From: CATQHL01 sp965242895
GTDB taxonomy: Bacteria > Actinomycetota > Acidimicrobiia > Acidimicrobiales > CATQHL01
DNA: 64,000 nt
Assembly: GCA_965242895.1 (NCBI GenBank)
Contig: OZ251507.1
Location: 62,001-126,000, forward strand
Reading direction: 5' to 3'
The translations under genes were made by a program, and so were the position numbers. Numbering within the stretch: position 1 is the stretch's first letter; every line of letters starts with the position of its first letter. This document shows, one piece after another, positions 35,202 through 44,454 of the stretch. Under the pieces are notes generated by a model, which searched no databases, was not told the DNA's origin, and saw only the letters and a program-made list of their open reading frames with translations.

Positions 35202-36650
35202 GTGGCCCGGCGCACGAAGATCATCGCCACTATCGGTCCTGCGTCGGAGAGTCCCGAGGCGATCAAGTCCCTGATTGCCGCTGGCATGGACGTCGCCCGC
35301 CTGAATCCGGCGCACGGGACCGTCGAGGAGATCCTCGAAATTCACAGACGCCTCCGTCAGGCAGAAAAAGAGGCAGGGCGTCCGCTCGGCATTCTCGTGG
35401 ATCTGCCCGGACCTAAGATACGAACCGCTCCCTTCCCCGACGGCGGGGCGACCCTGAAACTGGGGCAGGAGATCGTGCTGCGCCCGGGCACCGCAACCAG
35501 CACTTCTGAGTGCCTGCAGATCGCCTACGAATCGCTGTGTTCCGACCTGAGCGAGGGCGACAGAGTAGGTCTCGCCGACGGGCAGGTCGTGATCGAGATC
35601 ACCGAGGGGGGCGGCGACCACTTCAAGGGTCTGGTGCTGCACGGCGGCCATCTGATAGGAAGGCCAGGATTTCACATTCCGTCTGAGCATTTCAGCCTCA
35701 CCGCCCCCACGCCGAACGACCTACGCTTAGCCGACGCTCTCATGACTGCGGGCGTCGACTTCCTGGGGATGTCATTCGTCCGTTCCGCCGAAGATCTCCG
35801 CAAACTGAACGTCCCTCCAGCCCCCGACGGCCCGCTCCTCGTGGCGAAGATCGAAACGACCGAATCCGTCAAGAACCTTTCGGAGATAATCGGGTGCGCG
35901 GGCGCTGTGATGGTGGCCAGGGGAGATCTCGGACTGGAGTTCCCGATCGAGGAACTGCCGCACCTGCAAAAGAGGATAGTGAGCGAATGCGTGGCCGTCG
36001 GGCTGCCTGCCATCACTGCCACACAAATGCTCAACTCCATGGTCAACTCGCCCGTACCCACGCGCGCCGAGGTTTCCGACGTGGCCAACGCCGTTTTCGA
36101 CGGCACCAGCGCAGTCATGCTCTCTGGCGAGACGGCGATAGGAGATCATCCCGAACTGGTAGTGAGAACGATGTCACGCATCGCTGAGCGGGCAGATGAA
36201 CAGTTCGACAACAAGGGCTGGACACGCCGAATAACCGACGTGAAGCTAGACGAACCGGGGGGCGAAACGATGTCGGTAACCGACGCCATGACCATGGCCG
36301 CTGCGAGAGTCTGCTTCCAGTCGGATCTGTCGGCGCTCCTGTGCGTTTCGGGCAGCGGGTTGACTGTGCGTTCCATGGCGAGGTTTCGCCCGGACGTACC
36401 GATTCTGGGATTCAGCACGAACCCGCGCACCGTGCAGCAACTCACCCTGAGTTGGGGGGTCGAACCCCTATTCCTTGAGAGCCAGGCGGCGTATGAGGAG
36501 CGTGTCATGAAGGTGGTGGAGCTGGCGGCAAAACATCGCCGCATCCACCCAGGGGAACTGGTGGGGGTCTTGGCGGGCATCAGCCCATCGGGGCGAACCA
36601 CCGACGTTCTGCGCCTGATGAACGTGCCGGAGGGGGATTTTTGGCAGTGA
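35202..36650 (+). CDS. pyk: Pyruvate kinase
   Basis: A 482-residue glycolytic enzyme making pyruvate and ATP from phosphoenolpyruvate and ADP. TKIIATIGPAS opens the barrel, LVDLPGPKIRTAPF precedes the B domain, the catalytic lysine is in LLVAKIETTESV, and MVARGDLGLEFP and ITATQMLNSMV are conserved. GTG 35202 gives the expected N-terminus; the nearby ATG 35194 is out of frame. Its TGA overlaps the GTG of the DUF3151 gene. Confidence 0.96.
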   Translation: MARRTKIIATIGPASESPEAIKSLIAAGMDVARLNPAHGTVEEILEIHRRLRQAEKEAGRPLGILVDLPGPKIRTAPFPDGGATLKLGQEIVLRPGTATSTSECLQIAYESLCSDLSEGDRVGLADGQVVIEITEGGGDHFKGLVLHGGHLIGRPGFHIPSEHFSLTAPTPNDLRLADALMTAGVDFLGMSFVRSAEDLRKLNVPPAPDGPLLVAKIETTESVKNLSEIIGCAGAVMVARGDLGLEFPIEELPHLQKRIVSECVAVGLPAITATQMLNSMVNSPVPTRAEVSDVANAVFDGTSAVMLSGETAIGDHPELVVRTMSRIAERADEQFDNKGWTRRITDVKLDEPGGETMSVTDAMTMAAARVCFQSDLSALLCVSGSGLTVRSMARFRPDVPILGFSTNPRTVQQLTLSWGVEPLFLESQAAYEERVMKVVELAAKHRRIHPGELVGVLAGISPSGRTTDVLRLMNVPEGDFWQ

Positions 36651-37093
36651 ACAACGCCCCCGTATCGTTGAACCCTTCCGGCCTCCCCGAGACGGTGCTC
36701 AGCCCTGAACCCGCCCCTGCCAGAGAGGCTCTGGAGGAAGCCGTGAAGCGCCGGAACGGCGAAGTTCGCCGTTCCGTATCGGAGGTGGTAGGTCGCTGGC
36801 CTCAGTTCCTAGAGGGGTGGGCGCGCCTAGGGGAATGCGCCCGCGATCCGGTGGAGGCGTACGCCTGCTTCCGAGTCGGCTATCACCGCGGCTTAGACAG
36901 GCTGCGCCAGAGCGGGTGGCGCGGCTCGGGCTACGTGCGCTGGAGTCACCCAGAGAATCGGGGCTTTCTACGCTCGCTGGCCGGTCTGGCGGCCGCCGCA
37001 GCCGAGCTGGGAGAACATGCAGAGGCAGAACGCTGCGAAACGTTTCTGCGCCAACTCGATCCTGACTTTTCGCCAGACCTAATTCGGAGTTGA
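36647..37093 (+). CDS. DUF3151 family protein
   Basis: A 148-residue protein of an actinobacterial family of unknown function. The recognisable core is YACFRVGYHRGLDRLRQSGW followed by WSHPENRGFLRSLAGLAAAA. The helical, TPR-like pattern suggests a scaffold or binding role, but none is established. GTG 36647 overlaps the pyk stop and has GGAGGGGG about ten bases upstream; TTG 36641 is too close to that site. Its stop overlaps the TTG start of the RNase D gene. Confidence 0.85.
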   Translation: MNNAPVSLNPSGLPETVLSPEPAPAREALEEAVKRRNGEVRRSVSEVVGRWPQFLEGWARLGECARDPVEAYACFRVGYHRGLDRLRQSGWRGSGYVRWSHPENRGFLRSLAGLAAAAAELGEHAEAERCETFLRQLDPDFSPDLIRS

Positions 37094-38256
37094 AACCCAT
37101 TTCCGATTACGAGTACGTAGAAGGCACCAACAAACTCGAGACGCTTCTCGCTGGCGCTGAGGGGGTGAAGGTCTATGCCATCGACACGGAGTTTCACCGT
37201 GAGAGGTCATATCACCCCAAGTTAGGTCTGCTTCAGTTGGCGTGGCCTGGTCGGCTGCTGCTCGTAGATCCTCTCAAGACCTCCCTGAACCCCCTGCGGT
37301 CACTGCTCGAGAGCTCTGCCACTGCGCTGATGCATGCGGGGAAGCAGGATCTGGAGATCTTGGCGAGAACGCCGGGGGTTATACCCCGCAAGCTGTTCGA
37401 TACACAGACTGCCGCACGCTTCTGCGGAATGAACTCGCCTTCCTTGAACAAGACCCTGCGGAAGTTCCTGAAAGTGAACCCGCAAAAAGGCAACCGCATG
37501 ACCAACTGGCTGACGCGACCGCTCACCCCCCGCCAACTGGACTACGCCGCCTCCGACGTCAGGCATCTCATACCTCTTTGGGAAGCGCTGCGAGCCGAAC
37601 TGGAATCCCGCGGAAGGCTTGAGTGGGCAGAAGAGGAGTGCGAGCAGATTCGACTGAACCAGAAACCTCGACTCGATCCTGGGGAGGCATGGCGCAAAGT
37701 CAAGGAAGTGCGCGACCTTCAAGGCAGGGCGCTGTCAAGAAGCGCTGTCATCGCTGACTGGCGGGAGCGGCGGGCGGAACATCTGAACATCCCGCCCCGG
37801 TTCGTGCTCTCCGACCTGGGGGTGGCCGTTCTGGCTCAGAACCCGCTCAAGACCAAGAAGGAGCTTAAGAAAGTCAGAGGAGTGAACGCTGCGTCCATGT
37901 CGGAAAGCATCATCACTGACCTGCTCGACCTTCTCAAGCAAATCCACGGGGGCGCTGCGGCACTTCCGGAAGTCTCCCTTCCGCCCTGCAGGCCGCAACC
38001 GGGACCGGCCGCCAAACTCGCCGCCGCCTGGCTGAGTCAGGCAGCCGCCGACCTCAAATTGGATTCTTCGCTGGCAGCTAGCCGAAAAGACATCGAGGAC
38101 TTCCTCAGCGGCGATCCCAACGCAAGCCTCGCGCATGGCTGGCGCTACGAACTCTTCGGCGCTCACATACTCCGCATCGGAAGCGGCGAGGCCGCTGTGG
38201 CGCTGAATCCTGCGGGCAAGCTCGTGCTGGAAGAACGTTCCGGGCGCCCCCTCTGA
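37090..38256 (+). CDS. rnd: Ribonuclease D-like 3'-5' exonuclease
   Basis: A 388-residue DEDDy exonuclease with HRDC domains. Exo I is YAIDTEFHRERSY, Exo II LMHAGKQDLEIL, and Exo III DYAASDVRHLIPLW with the defining tyrosine. The helicase-and-RNase-D-C-terminal fold spans about residues 205-290. It would trim 3' ends of tRNA and other small RNAs. It starts at TTG 37090, coupled to the DUF3151 gene. The stop codon lies in the first unit of a 27-bp tandem repeat. Confidence 0.92.
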   Translation: MKPISDYEYVEGTNKLETLLAGAEGVKVYAIDTEFHRERSYHPKLGLLQLAWPGRLLLVDPLKTSLNPLRSLLESSATALMHAGKQDLEILARTPGVIPRKLFDTQTAARFCGMNSPSLNKTLRKFLKVNPQKGNRMTNWLTRPLTPRQLDYAASDVRHLIPLWEALRAELESRGRLEWAEEECEQIRLNQKPRLDPGEAWRKVKEVRDLQGRALSRSAVIADWRERRAEHLNIPPRFVLSDLGVAVLAQNPLKTKKELKKVRGVNAASMSESIITDLLDLLKQIHGGAAALPEVSLPPCRPQPGPAAKLAAAWLSQAAADLKLDSSLAASRKDIEDFLSGDPNASLAHGWRYELFGAHILRIGSGEAAVALNPAGKLVLEERSGRPL

Positions 38257-38349
38257 TAACTCTGATAACTCTGACCCCTCTGATAACTCTGATAACTCTG
38301 ACCCCTCTGATAACTCTGATAACTCTGACCCCTCTGATAACTCTGATAA
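38254..38349 (+). repeat. 27-bp tandem repeat at the end of rnd
   Basis: Units made of TCTGATAAC twice and TCTGACCCC once are repeated more than three times. The first unit contains the rnd stop codon, so expansion occurred just past the coding end. Every unit carries TGA and TAA stops in one frame, which would block any read-through in that frame. There are no spacers, so it is not a CRISPR array. Confidence 0.9.
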
Positions 38350-38425
38350 TGCGGAACGCTTTGTGCGCCCTCCCAAGCCCGAAACCTTGTCAGTACGTGT
38401 ATTCTTGTAGGCATAGACAACTAAC

Positions 38426-38464
38426 CTCACGCTGCCGCCCAGGATAGGTTCCCGCTAGCGTGAG
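38426..38464 (+). other. Inverted repeat upstream of a small zinc-ribbon gene
   Basis: CTCACGCT (38426-38433) is exactly complementary to AGCGTGAG (38457-38464), with a 23-base loop. No T-run follows on either strand, so it is not an obvious terminator. It lies about 100 bases upstream of the small gene at 38568 and could be an operator or a leader hairpin. The rest of the 38350-38567 gap shows nothing else I can assign. Confidence 0.35.
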
Positions 38465-38567
38465 TATCTTGTATTTGACGTTGTGAAAGCAGGTGTAGTG
38501 ACGTGAAGACCCCTGACTTCGATATGAACGAAACTTCTACCGACCTTGAGAGAGGAAGGGGCTCGCT

Positions 38568-38741
38568 GTGAAAAAAGGCCGCCATCGCCGTTACGAAGAA
38601 GCCAGAGCGCTCAAGCAGGCCAGCGACAACTTTGAAGCCCTTTTTGAGGAGAACGAGGAGCCTTGCCCGGAGTGCAATGCGCTGCCAGGTCAAGACCATC
38701 GCTCCTGGTGTCAACTGGATTCCAGACAGAGTAAGTCTTAA
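38568..38741 (+). CDS. Small zinc-ribbon-like protein
   Basis: GTG 38568 follows GAGGAAGGGG at good spacing and opens a 57-residue frame. The N-terminal half is basic and helical (KGRHRRYEEARALKQ). The C-terminal half has CPECNALPGQDHRSWC, a CxxC plus a His and a further Cys that could bind one zinc. No named family is recognised, but the composition, start context and motif argue that it is real. It stands alone between two repeat-rich gaps. Confidence 0.6.
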   Translation: MKKGRHRRYEEARALKQASDNFEALFEENEEPCPECNALPGQDHRSWCQLDSRQSKS

Positions 38742-38885
38742 GCCCAAAAACCGGGCGGTAGTACCGGTTAACCCCCGCCCCCGGCGGCAACTGCGGAAGT
38801 CTCCCTACCCGCCTCAGTTCGGATCATGAGGATTGCGGCCCGCGCCCGCGCTGAGGGGGCTGGGGGCTGAGGGGGCTGAGAGGGG

Positions 38886-40550
38886 CTAGCTGTCGGTCTC
38901 GTCGAGAATCTCATCGAGTTTGAGGATGTCCTCGGCGGCGGCCAATCCCACAAACATCCCTTCAGCAGTGACTACGGCCAGGACGCTCACGTCAGCCGTC
39001 TCCATGGCAGCCACAGCGTCGCGGAGCGTCCAGGAGGGACGCGCCGCCGGCAGATCGGTCGCCGTCATTTCCCCCACAGTCTTGGAGTCCCAGTCTTCCC
39101 TTGCGAGTTCCTGCAGCTGATCTAGCCCGCACATGCCCAGGTAGCGCTGCCCTGAGACGACCGGCACTTCCCGCTCCCTGCGACCCTGCACGTGCGAGAC
39201 CATGAACTCCGTAATGGTTGCGTCGGGGGGGGCGGTCAGGACGTCAGTCCGCAGAACCGACGTGATCGGGAGGATGAAACGCTTTTCCAGGTGCCCTAGC
39301 CGCTCGGTCGCCTGGTAGGACGAAACTCCCGAGCGGCCTGCCACTAGTTGGGCGACAGCCGCAGCAATCAGAGCAGGCACCACGAAGGATGAGCCCCGGC
39401 TGGATTCCGCCACGAACATCACAGCCGCTATGGGCGCCCGGTAGCCTGCCGCCAGAAAGGCGGAAAGCCCCAAGGTGGGGTAGAGGCTCGTCTCCGTCTG
39501 CCCCAGAACTTGTCCCACGACCGAGCCCATGAGCAGTCCCTGTATCGCCAGGGGGAAGAACAAGCCGCCGGTTCCGCCCGCCCCCAGGGTCGCCAGCGTC
39601 GCAAGCATTCGGAAGCCGAAAAGGGCAGCGATCAGCCAGAGACTGCGTTCCGCCCCTAAGAGCCAGTCCGCCGAGCGAAGACCCGGCCCCAGGCTCAGCG
39701 GTTCCCCAAAGACGGCGTCCGTGGCCAAGACCAGTCCCGCCAGGATCACCCCGGAGGCCAGCAAGCGCAAGAGGGGGCTGAACTCAGTAGAGAGGCCTTT
39801 GGCCCTGCGCACCAGGGCGGCGTAGCCCCTGCCGCCCAAACCGGCGGTCAGACCCAATAGAGCGCCCCCCAGGAGATCCACCATTCTCAGTCCGACCGAC
39901 TCTGCGCCCAGCTCAGGAAAGACGGGCGCCGCCCCCAAGACAGCCACGAACACGAGATAGCTGACCGCAGAAGCCACCAGGGAAGGCAGAAGCGCCCGCC
40001 GGGTCACGTCGTCGCGGTACGGCACCTCCAGGGCGAAGATCACGCCCGTTGCGGGCGTGCGAAAGATAGCCGCCACGCCCGCGGCTGCGCCCGCCGTGAG
40101 CAGCATCTTGGCCTCCTCGCGGCGGAAGAACCTCCCTAGGATGCGCTGGAGGTGATGCGCCGTGGAAGCGCCGGCGTAGACCGAAGGCCCTTCCATGCCC
40201 AGCGCCCCCCCGAAACCGATGGTGGAAATACCTGCCAGCATCTTGGCGGGGAAGTGGCGGAGAGACATCCGCGGAGAGCGCTCATGGAACGCCCGTATGT
40301 ATTCGTCGGAGGTGGCGGGCGTTGTGTCCTTCCCGCCCAGAAAGCGCAGCAGCAGCCAAGCCGCAAGAAGCCCCAGCGAAGGAGCCAGCGCCTGCTGCCA
40401 GAGCGGTCTGTCAAAGAGAAAATCGAGCATCAATTCGACGACTTCTTCGAAGGCCACAACGAGAAGACCCACCACCACGCCCACCCCTACAGCACCACCC
40501 AAAACCCGAGGAAGACGGCCGGCCGGCCGGAAGGAGGAGAAGAAACGCAT
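38886..40550 (-). CDS. ClC-family chloride channel/transporter with CBS domains
   Basis: A 554-residue membrane protein. Two of the ClC selectivity segments are clear, GMEGPSVYAG and GAGGTGGLFFP. The usual GSGIP motif is replaced by a TTPATSDEYIRAF segment, marking a divergent bacterial subgroup. FALEVPYRDD may include the gating-glutamate region. A pair of cytoplasmic CBS domains occupies about residues 430-550 (ITSVLRTDVLTAP and TATDLPAARPSWTLRD). Channel or antiporter mode cannot be inferred. It starts at ATG 40550. Confidence 0.88.
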   Translation of the reverse strand: MRFFSSFRPAGRLPRVLGGAVGVGVVVGLLVVAFEEVVELMLDFLFDRPLWQQALAPSLGLLAAWLLLRFLGGKDTTPATSDEYIRAFHERSPRMSLRHFPAKMLAGISTIGFGGALGMEGPSVYAGASTAHHLQRILGRFFRREEAKMLLTAGAAAGVAAIFRTPATGVIFALEVPYRDDVTRRALLPSLVASAVSYLVFVAVLGAAPVFPELGAESVGLRMVDLLGGALLGLTAGLGGRGYAALVRRAKGLSTEFSPLLRLLASGVILAGLVLATDAVFGEPLSLGPGLRSADWLLGAERSLWLIAALFGFRMLATLATLGAGGTGGLFFPLAIQGLLMGSVVGQVLGQTETSLYPTLGLSAFLAAGYRAPIAAVMFVAESSRGSSFVVPALIAAAVAQLVAGRSGVSSYQATERLGHLEKRFILPITSVLRTDVLTAPPDATITEFMVSHVQGRREREVPVVSGQRYLGMCGLDQLQELAREDWDSKTVGEMTATDLPAARPSWTLRDAVAAMETADVSVLAVVTAEGMFVGLAAAEDILKLDEILDETDS

Positions 40551-40780
40551 TTTCTACAGATTACTTATCTGCCTGATGAGCAAAGGAACATGCGCCGCCT
40601 TCGAAGACTCTCTAGGCAGAATGCTCCCTGCCGTCAGAAGCGCCGTCAGAATGACGGCAAGAATGCCGTCAGAGACGAATGGCCGAATGGCAGAGAGGCA
40701 TGGCCGAAGCGCCGAATAGCCGTGAGGATGGCCGTGCCGAAGACGAAACAGCCGCAGGCGAGATCGAAAGGGGAGCCAAG

Positions 40781-40981
40781 GTGAATGCACTAGACGAACG
40801 CACCGAAGACGTTCGATCCCGATTGGAGGACATAGCCTCCGAACTCGACGACCTCATCTTCGGACTGCTCAAGGAGGCCGCTGACAGCGAGGACGGCCAA
40901 GCCCTAGCCGACGGAAAACGGCTGGCCAAGGCGCGCCGGGCCGTCCTGCGGGCCGCAGCGGCTCTGCAGCCGACCGACTAG
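40781..40981 (+). CDS. Small helical protein of unknown function
   Basis: GTG 40781 has GGGGAG just upstream and encodes 66 residues, highly charged and predicted helical: EDVRSRLEDIASELDDLIF, then a basic alanine-rich end (KARRAVLRAAAAL). Similar short coiled-coil proteins occur in other actinobacteria, but no function is known to me. The frame is open back to ATG 40679 through a low-complexity region, which I reject. It overlaps convergent fbiC by four bases. Confidence 0.55.
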   Translation: MNALDERTEDVRSRLEDIASELDDLIFGLLKEAADSEDGQALADGKRLAKARRAVLRAAAALQPTD

Positions 40982-43296
40982 CCCGCTAGGAGTGAGCGCT
41001 CGACGTCGGGGCGTCCGTAGAGAGTGGTGCGCTGCTCCAGGACGCGCCCTAGGGGGTCGGTCAGCGCCAGAAAGTCCTCCTGCGCGGCTGACTGCCCGTG
41101 ATCTGCGCCCGCCGCCCGGGAGATGTTCTCGTTGATGAGCGTCCCGCCGAGATCGTTCACGCCCGCCTCCAGCGCCTGGCGCACGCCCGCAAACCCCAGC
41201 TTCACCCAGGAGGCCTGGACGTTGTCTATGTAACCGTGGTAGGCGATCCTCCCCACAGCGTGCATGAGCAGAGCCTCCCTGAAGGTGGGGCCGCGGCGCG
41301 ATCCTCTGCGCAGGTAGATGGGGGCGGCCATGTGCACGAAGGGCAGAGGCACGAATTCGGTGAAGCCGCCCGTCTCCCGCTGCAGAGCCCTGGTGCGAAG
41401 AATGTGGCGAGCCCAGTGAACCGGCCGCTCCACGCTTCCGAACATGATCGTGACGTTCGAACGAAGCCCCAGCCCGTGGGCGGTGCGGTGCGCCTCCAGC
41501 CACTTCTCGGTGCTGATCTTGTCTGGGCAGATGACCGAACGCACCTCGTCGTCGAGGATCTCCGCCGCCGTCCCTGGCAGCGAACGCAGACCGGCGTCCA
41601 TCAGCCGCAGCAGGTAATCGCTCAGCGGCTCCCCTAGACGCCGCGCTCCCTCCGTCACCTCGAGGGCGGTGAAGCCGTGGATGTGTATGCCGGGCGCGGC
41701 GTCGGAGACGGCGCGCGCCACGTCCACGTAGTAGTCGCCGTCGAAGTTCGGGTGTATCCCCCCCTGCAGACACACCTCGGTGGCGCCCATCCTCGCCGCC
41801 TCTGCCGTGCGCTCTGCGATGTCGTCGAGGGTGAGCAGGTAGGGGTCTCCGCGCAGGTTCAAGGAGAGCGGCCCCTTGGAGAAACCGCAGAAGCGGCACT
41901 TGAAAGTGCAGACGTTCGTGTAGTTGATGTTGCGGTTGGAGACCCAGGTGACCACGTCTCCCACCGCCCCGCGGCGCAACTCGTCGGCGACCTCAGCCAC
42001 CCGCCGCAGCTCGTCGCCGCGCGCCGAGAACAAGGCCGTGATCTCCTCTTCACCCACCTCGCAGCCGTCCAGGACTCCGTCGAGCACCTCCGCCACCCTT
42101 CCCCGCCTCTGCTGAGTCCGCCGGACGGCCACCGCCGCTCGCTGGGGAGGGAGGTCAGCGAGCCTGCCGGCGCTCAGCAGCACAGGAGGCTCGGCGGGAT
42201 GCCCGGCGTACCAGCCGCCGTCGGACTCGCGGGCGAACCCTTCTGCGTCGGAGAGATCGCAGACCGGAAAGTGCAAGTCGGGATGAAGCCACTTGTGCGG
42301 ATCCAGGACGAAGCGGGGATGCAGAGTGAGGCGGGGCACCAAGGAAAAACCCTCCCGGCGGGTCGAAGAGGCGAGGTGGTCGAGATGCGGCCAAGGACGC
42401 TCAGGATTGACGTGATCCAGCGTGACCGGGGACACCCCCCCGAAATCCTCCACGCCCGCCCTCAGCAGTTCGGCAGCGTCGTCACTCAGGTTCGGGGGCG
42501 CCTGGACGGCCACGTCCTCGGGCAGGACGAGGCGGGCGACGGCGATAGCACGCAGGTGCTCCGACGGAGCGCAGGGCGGCGCGGAATGCATGGCCGTGCC
42601 GGCCTTGGGCAGGAAGTTCTGGACGATCACCTCCTGGACGTGGCCGTGGGCGCGATGCGCCTCGGCAACGGCCTCTAGGGCGTCGATGCGATCCTGGGGG
42701 GATTCCCCGATGCCCACCAATATCCCCGTGGTGAAGGGGATGTGCAGTTCGCCGGCCGCCCAGAGGGTGGCTAGACGCCGCTCTGGGGTCTTGTCGGGCG
42801 ACCCCCTGTGGCACTCCAGGTCGGGGTTCAGGCTCTCCAGCATCATCCCCTGCGACGGGGCAACGTGACGAAGGGCGGCCATCTCCTCGCCCGAAAGGGC
42901 GCCCGCATTGAGGTGGGGGAGGAGGCCCGTCTCTTTCAGCACAAGAGCCGCCGCCTCCGCTAGGTACTCCAGGGTGGAGTCGAAGCCGCGTGCCTCAAGC
43001 CAGTCGGCGGCCGCCCGGTAGCGCAGTTCTGGGCGTTCACCCAGCGTGAACAGCGCCTCGCGGCAGCCCGCCTCAGCCCCCTTCACGGCGATTTCGTGCA
43101 CTTCCTCGAGGGTCATGTATGGGCTCTCTAGGCGTGCGGGCGGCTGCGAGAAAGTGCAGTAGCCGCAGCGGTCGCGGCAGAGCTTGGTGAGAGGGATAAA
43201 GACCTTGGGGGAGTAGGTGATGCGGGTGGACCTCCGGCGCAGCGCGGCCTCGGCGCAGAGTTCCGACAGCGGAGCCGACAGCAGGTGAGCGCTCAT
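40978..43296 (-). CDS. fbiC: FO synthase, fused CofG-CofH
   Basis: A 772-residue double radical-SAM enzyme making 7,8-didemethyl-8-hydroxy-5-deazariboflavin (FO), the chromophore of coenzyme F420. The CofG half carries CRDRCGYCTF near residue 40 and the CofH half CTFKCRFCGF near residue 467; each supplies the three cysteines of a 4Fe-4S cluster. In actinobacteria the halves are fused, in methanogens separate. Its stop region overlaps the small gene at 40781. The tal gene upstream overlaps its start by four bases. Confidence 0.96.
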   Translation of the reverse strand: MSAHLLSAPLSELCAEAALRRRSTRITYSPKVFIPLTKLCRDRCGYCTFSQPPARLESPYMTLEEVHEIAVKGAEAGCREALFTLGERPELRYRAAADWLEARGFDSTLEYLAEAAALVLKETGLLPHLNAGALSGEEMAALRHVAPSQGMMLESLNPDLECHRGSPDKTPERRLATLWAAGELHIPFTTGILVGIGESPQDRIDALEAVAEAHRAHGHVQEVIVQNFLPKAGTAMHSAPPCAPSEHLRAIAVARLVLPEDVAVQAPPNLSDDAAELLRAGVEDFGGVSPVTLDHVNPERPWPHLDHLASSTRREGFSLVPRLTLHPRFVLDPHKWLHPDLHFPVCDLSDAEGFARESDGGWYAGHPAEPPVLLSAGRLADLPPQRAAVAVRRTQQRRGRVAEVLDGVLDGCEVGEEEITALFSARGDELRRVAEVADELRRGAVGDVVTWVSNRNINYTNVCTFKCRFCGFSKGPLSLNLRGDPYLLTLDDIAERTAEAARMGATEVCLQGGIHPNFDGDYYVDVARAVSDAAPGIHIHGFTALEVTEGARRLGEPLSDYLLRLMDAGLRSLPGTAAEILDDEVRSVICPDKISTEKWLEAHRTAHGLGLRSNVTIMFGSVERPVHWARHILRTRALQRETGGFTEFVPLPFVHMAAPIYLRRGSRRGPTFREALLMHAVGRIAYHGYIDNVQASWVKLGFAGVRQALEAGVNDLGGTLINENISRAAGADHGQSAAQEDFLALTDPLGRVLEQRTTLYGRPDVERSLLAG

Positions 43297-44447
43297 CGAC
43301 GCAGGGTCTCCGACCGAGCGGCGAGGGTCTCGAGCAGGTCGTCGAACGACTTGGCGAAGGCCGAGACGCCCTGTCGTTCCAGCACGTCAGTGACGTCGTC
43401 GATGTCCACCCCGACGGCGGCCAAGGCGTCCATGCATCTGTGAGCGTCCTCTAGGCCGCTGTCTACGCTGCGGGCGAGGGTGCCTTTCTCCTCGAACGCT
43501 TCGAGGGCGGCTTCGGGAAGCGTGTTGACTGTGTCCTTCCCGATCAGGCTGTCCACGTACAAAGTGGGAGAGTAGGCAGGATTCTTGGTGGAGGTAGACG
43601 CCCAGAGCGGGCGCTGAATGCGGGCGCCGCGAGCCGCCAGCGCTTCCCAGCGCGCCCCCGAGAAACGCCTTCGGAACAGGTCGTAGGCCAGCTTGGCCTG
43701 CGCTACCGCCGCCTTGCCGCGCAATCCCAGAGCCGCAGACGTGCCCACGGCCTCGAGGCGTCGATCCACCTCGGTGTCCACCCTGCTCACGAAGAACGAC
43801 GCCACGCTGGACACGCCGGACAGACTAGACACGCCGGACAGACTGGCCACGCTGGAAACGCCGGACAGACTAGACACGCCGGACAGATCGCCCGTGTATT
43901 CCTCCAACCCTGAGAGGTACGCCTCGATCACTTCCTCATAGCGCGCCAGGGAGAAGATCAAGGTCACGTTGATGTTGAGACCTTCCGCAGTCAGGGCTCG
44001 GAACGCTTCCACGCCGGCGGTCGTGGCGGGCACCTTCACGTAAAGGTTGGGGTAGTCGATTCGGTCGTGCAGTTCCCGCGCTGCGCGGATCGTGGCATCA
44101 GAGGCGTCGGCCAGGGCAGGCGACACTTCCACGGACACGTATCCATCCCCGCCGCCGCTCTCCTCATAGACCGTGAGCAGCAAATCGAGCGCCGCCTTGA
44201 CATCGCTGACCACCAGTTCCCAGTAGATCTCCTCGCTTGCGGCTCCCGCTGCAGCCAAGGAGCGCATCTCCTCGTCATAGTCGCTGCCGCTCATCGCCTT
44301 CTCGAAGATCGTGGGGTTGGATGTAATGCCGCGGCAACCGCGCTCAATCCAGCGCTTCAGTTCGCCGTCGTTTATCCAACTGCGCTTTAGGTTGTCCAGC
44401 CAGGGGCTCTGGCCGTACTCATCGTGCAAATCAGCCAGTCTGCCCAC
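43293..44447 (-). CDS. tal: Transaldolase
   Basis: A 384-residue pentose-phosphate enzyme of the actinobacterial large-transaldolase type. SNPTIFEKAM, VSVEVSPALA and the Schiff-base lysine in LYVKVPATTAGVEAF are present, as is RPLWASTSTKNP. Between the lysine region and ASFFVSRVDTEVD lies an exact 15-residue duplication built on LSGVSSLSGVSSVAS (about residues 186-215). GTG 44447 was chosen because it has GGAGGT at good spacing just after the tkt stop; the longer open frame is a shadow of tkt. Confidence 0.94.
   Translation of the reverse strand: MGRLADLHDEYGQSPWLDNLKRSWINDGELKRWIERGCRGITSNPTIFEKAMSGSDYDEEMRSLAAAGAASEEIYWELVVSDVKAALDLLLTVYEESGGGDGYVSVEVSPALADASDATIRAARELHDRIDYPNLYVKVPATTAGVEAFRALTAEGLNINVTLIFSLARYEEVIEAYLSGLEEYTGDLSGVSSLSGVSSVASLSGVSSLSGVSSVASFFVSRVDTEVDRRLEAVGTSAALGLRGKAAVAQAKLAYDLFRRRFSGARWEALAARGARIQRPLWASTSTKNPAYSPTLYVDSLIGKDTVNTLPEAALEAFEEKGTLARSVDSGLEDAHRCMDALAAVGVDIDDVTDVLERQGVSAFAKSFDDLLETLAARSETLRR
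43801..43890 (-). repeat. 45-bp in-frame tandem repeat inside tal
   Basis: Two copies of a 45-base unit made of smaller CGCCGGACAGACTAGACA-type pieces encode LSGVSSLSGVSSVAS twice. The flanking ASFFVSRVDTEV is the normal family sequence, so the repeat grew by duplication of the native VSSVAS-like loop without breaking the frame. Confidence 0.85.
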
Positions 44448-44454
44448 CCGAGTC

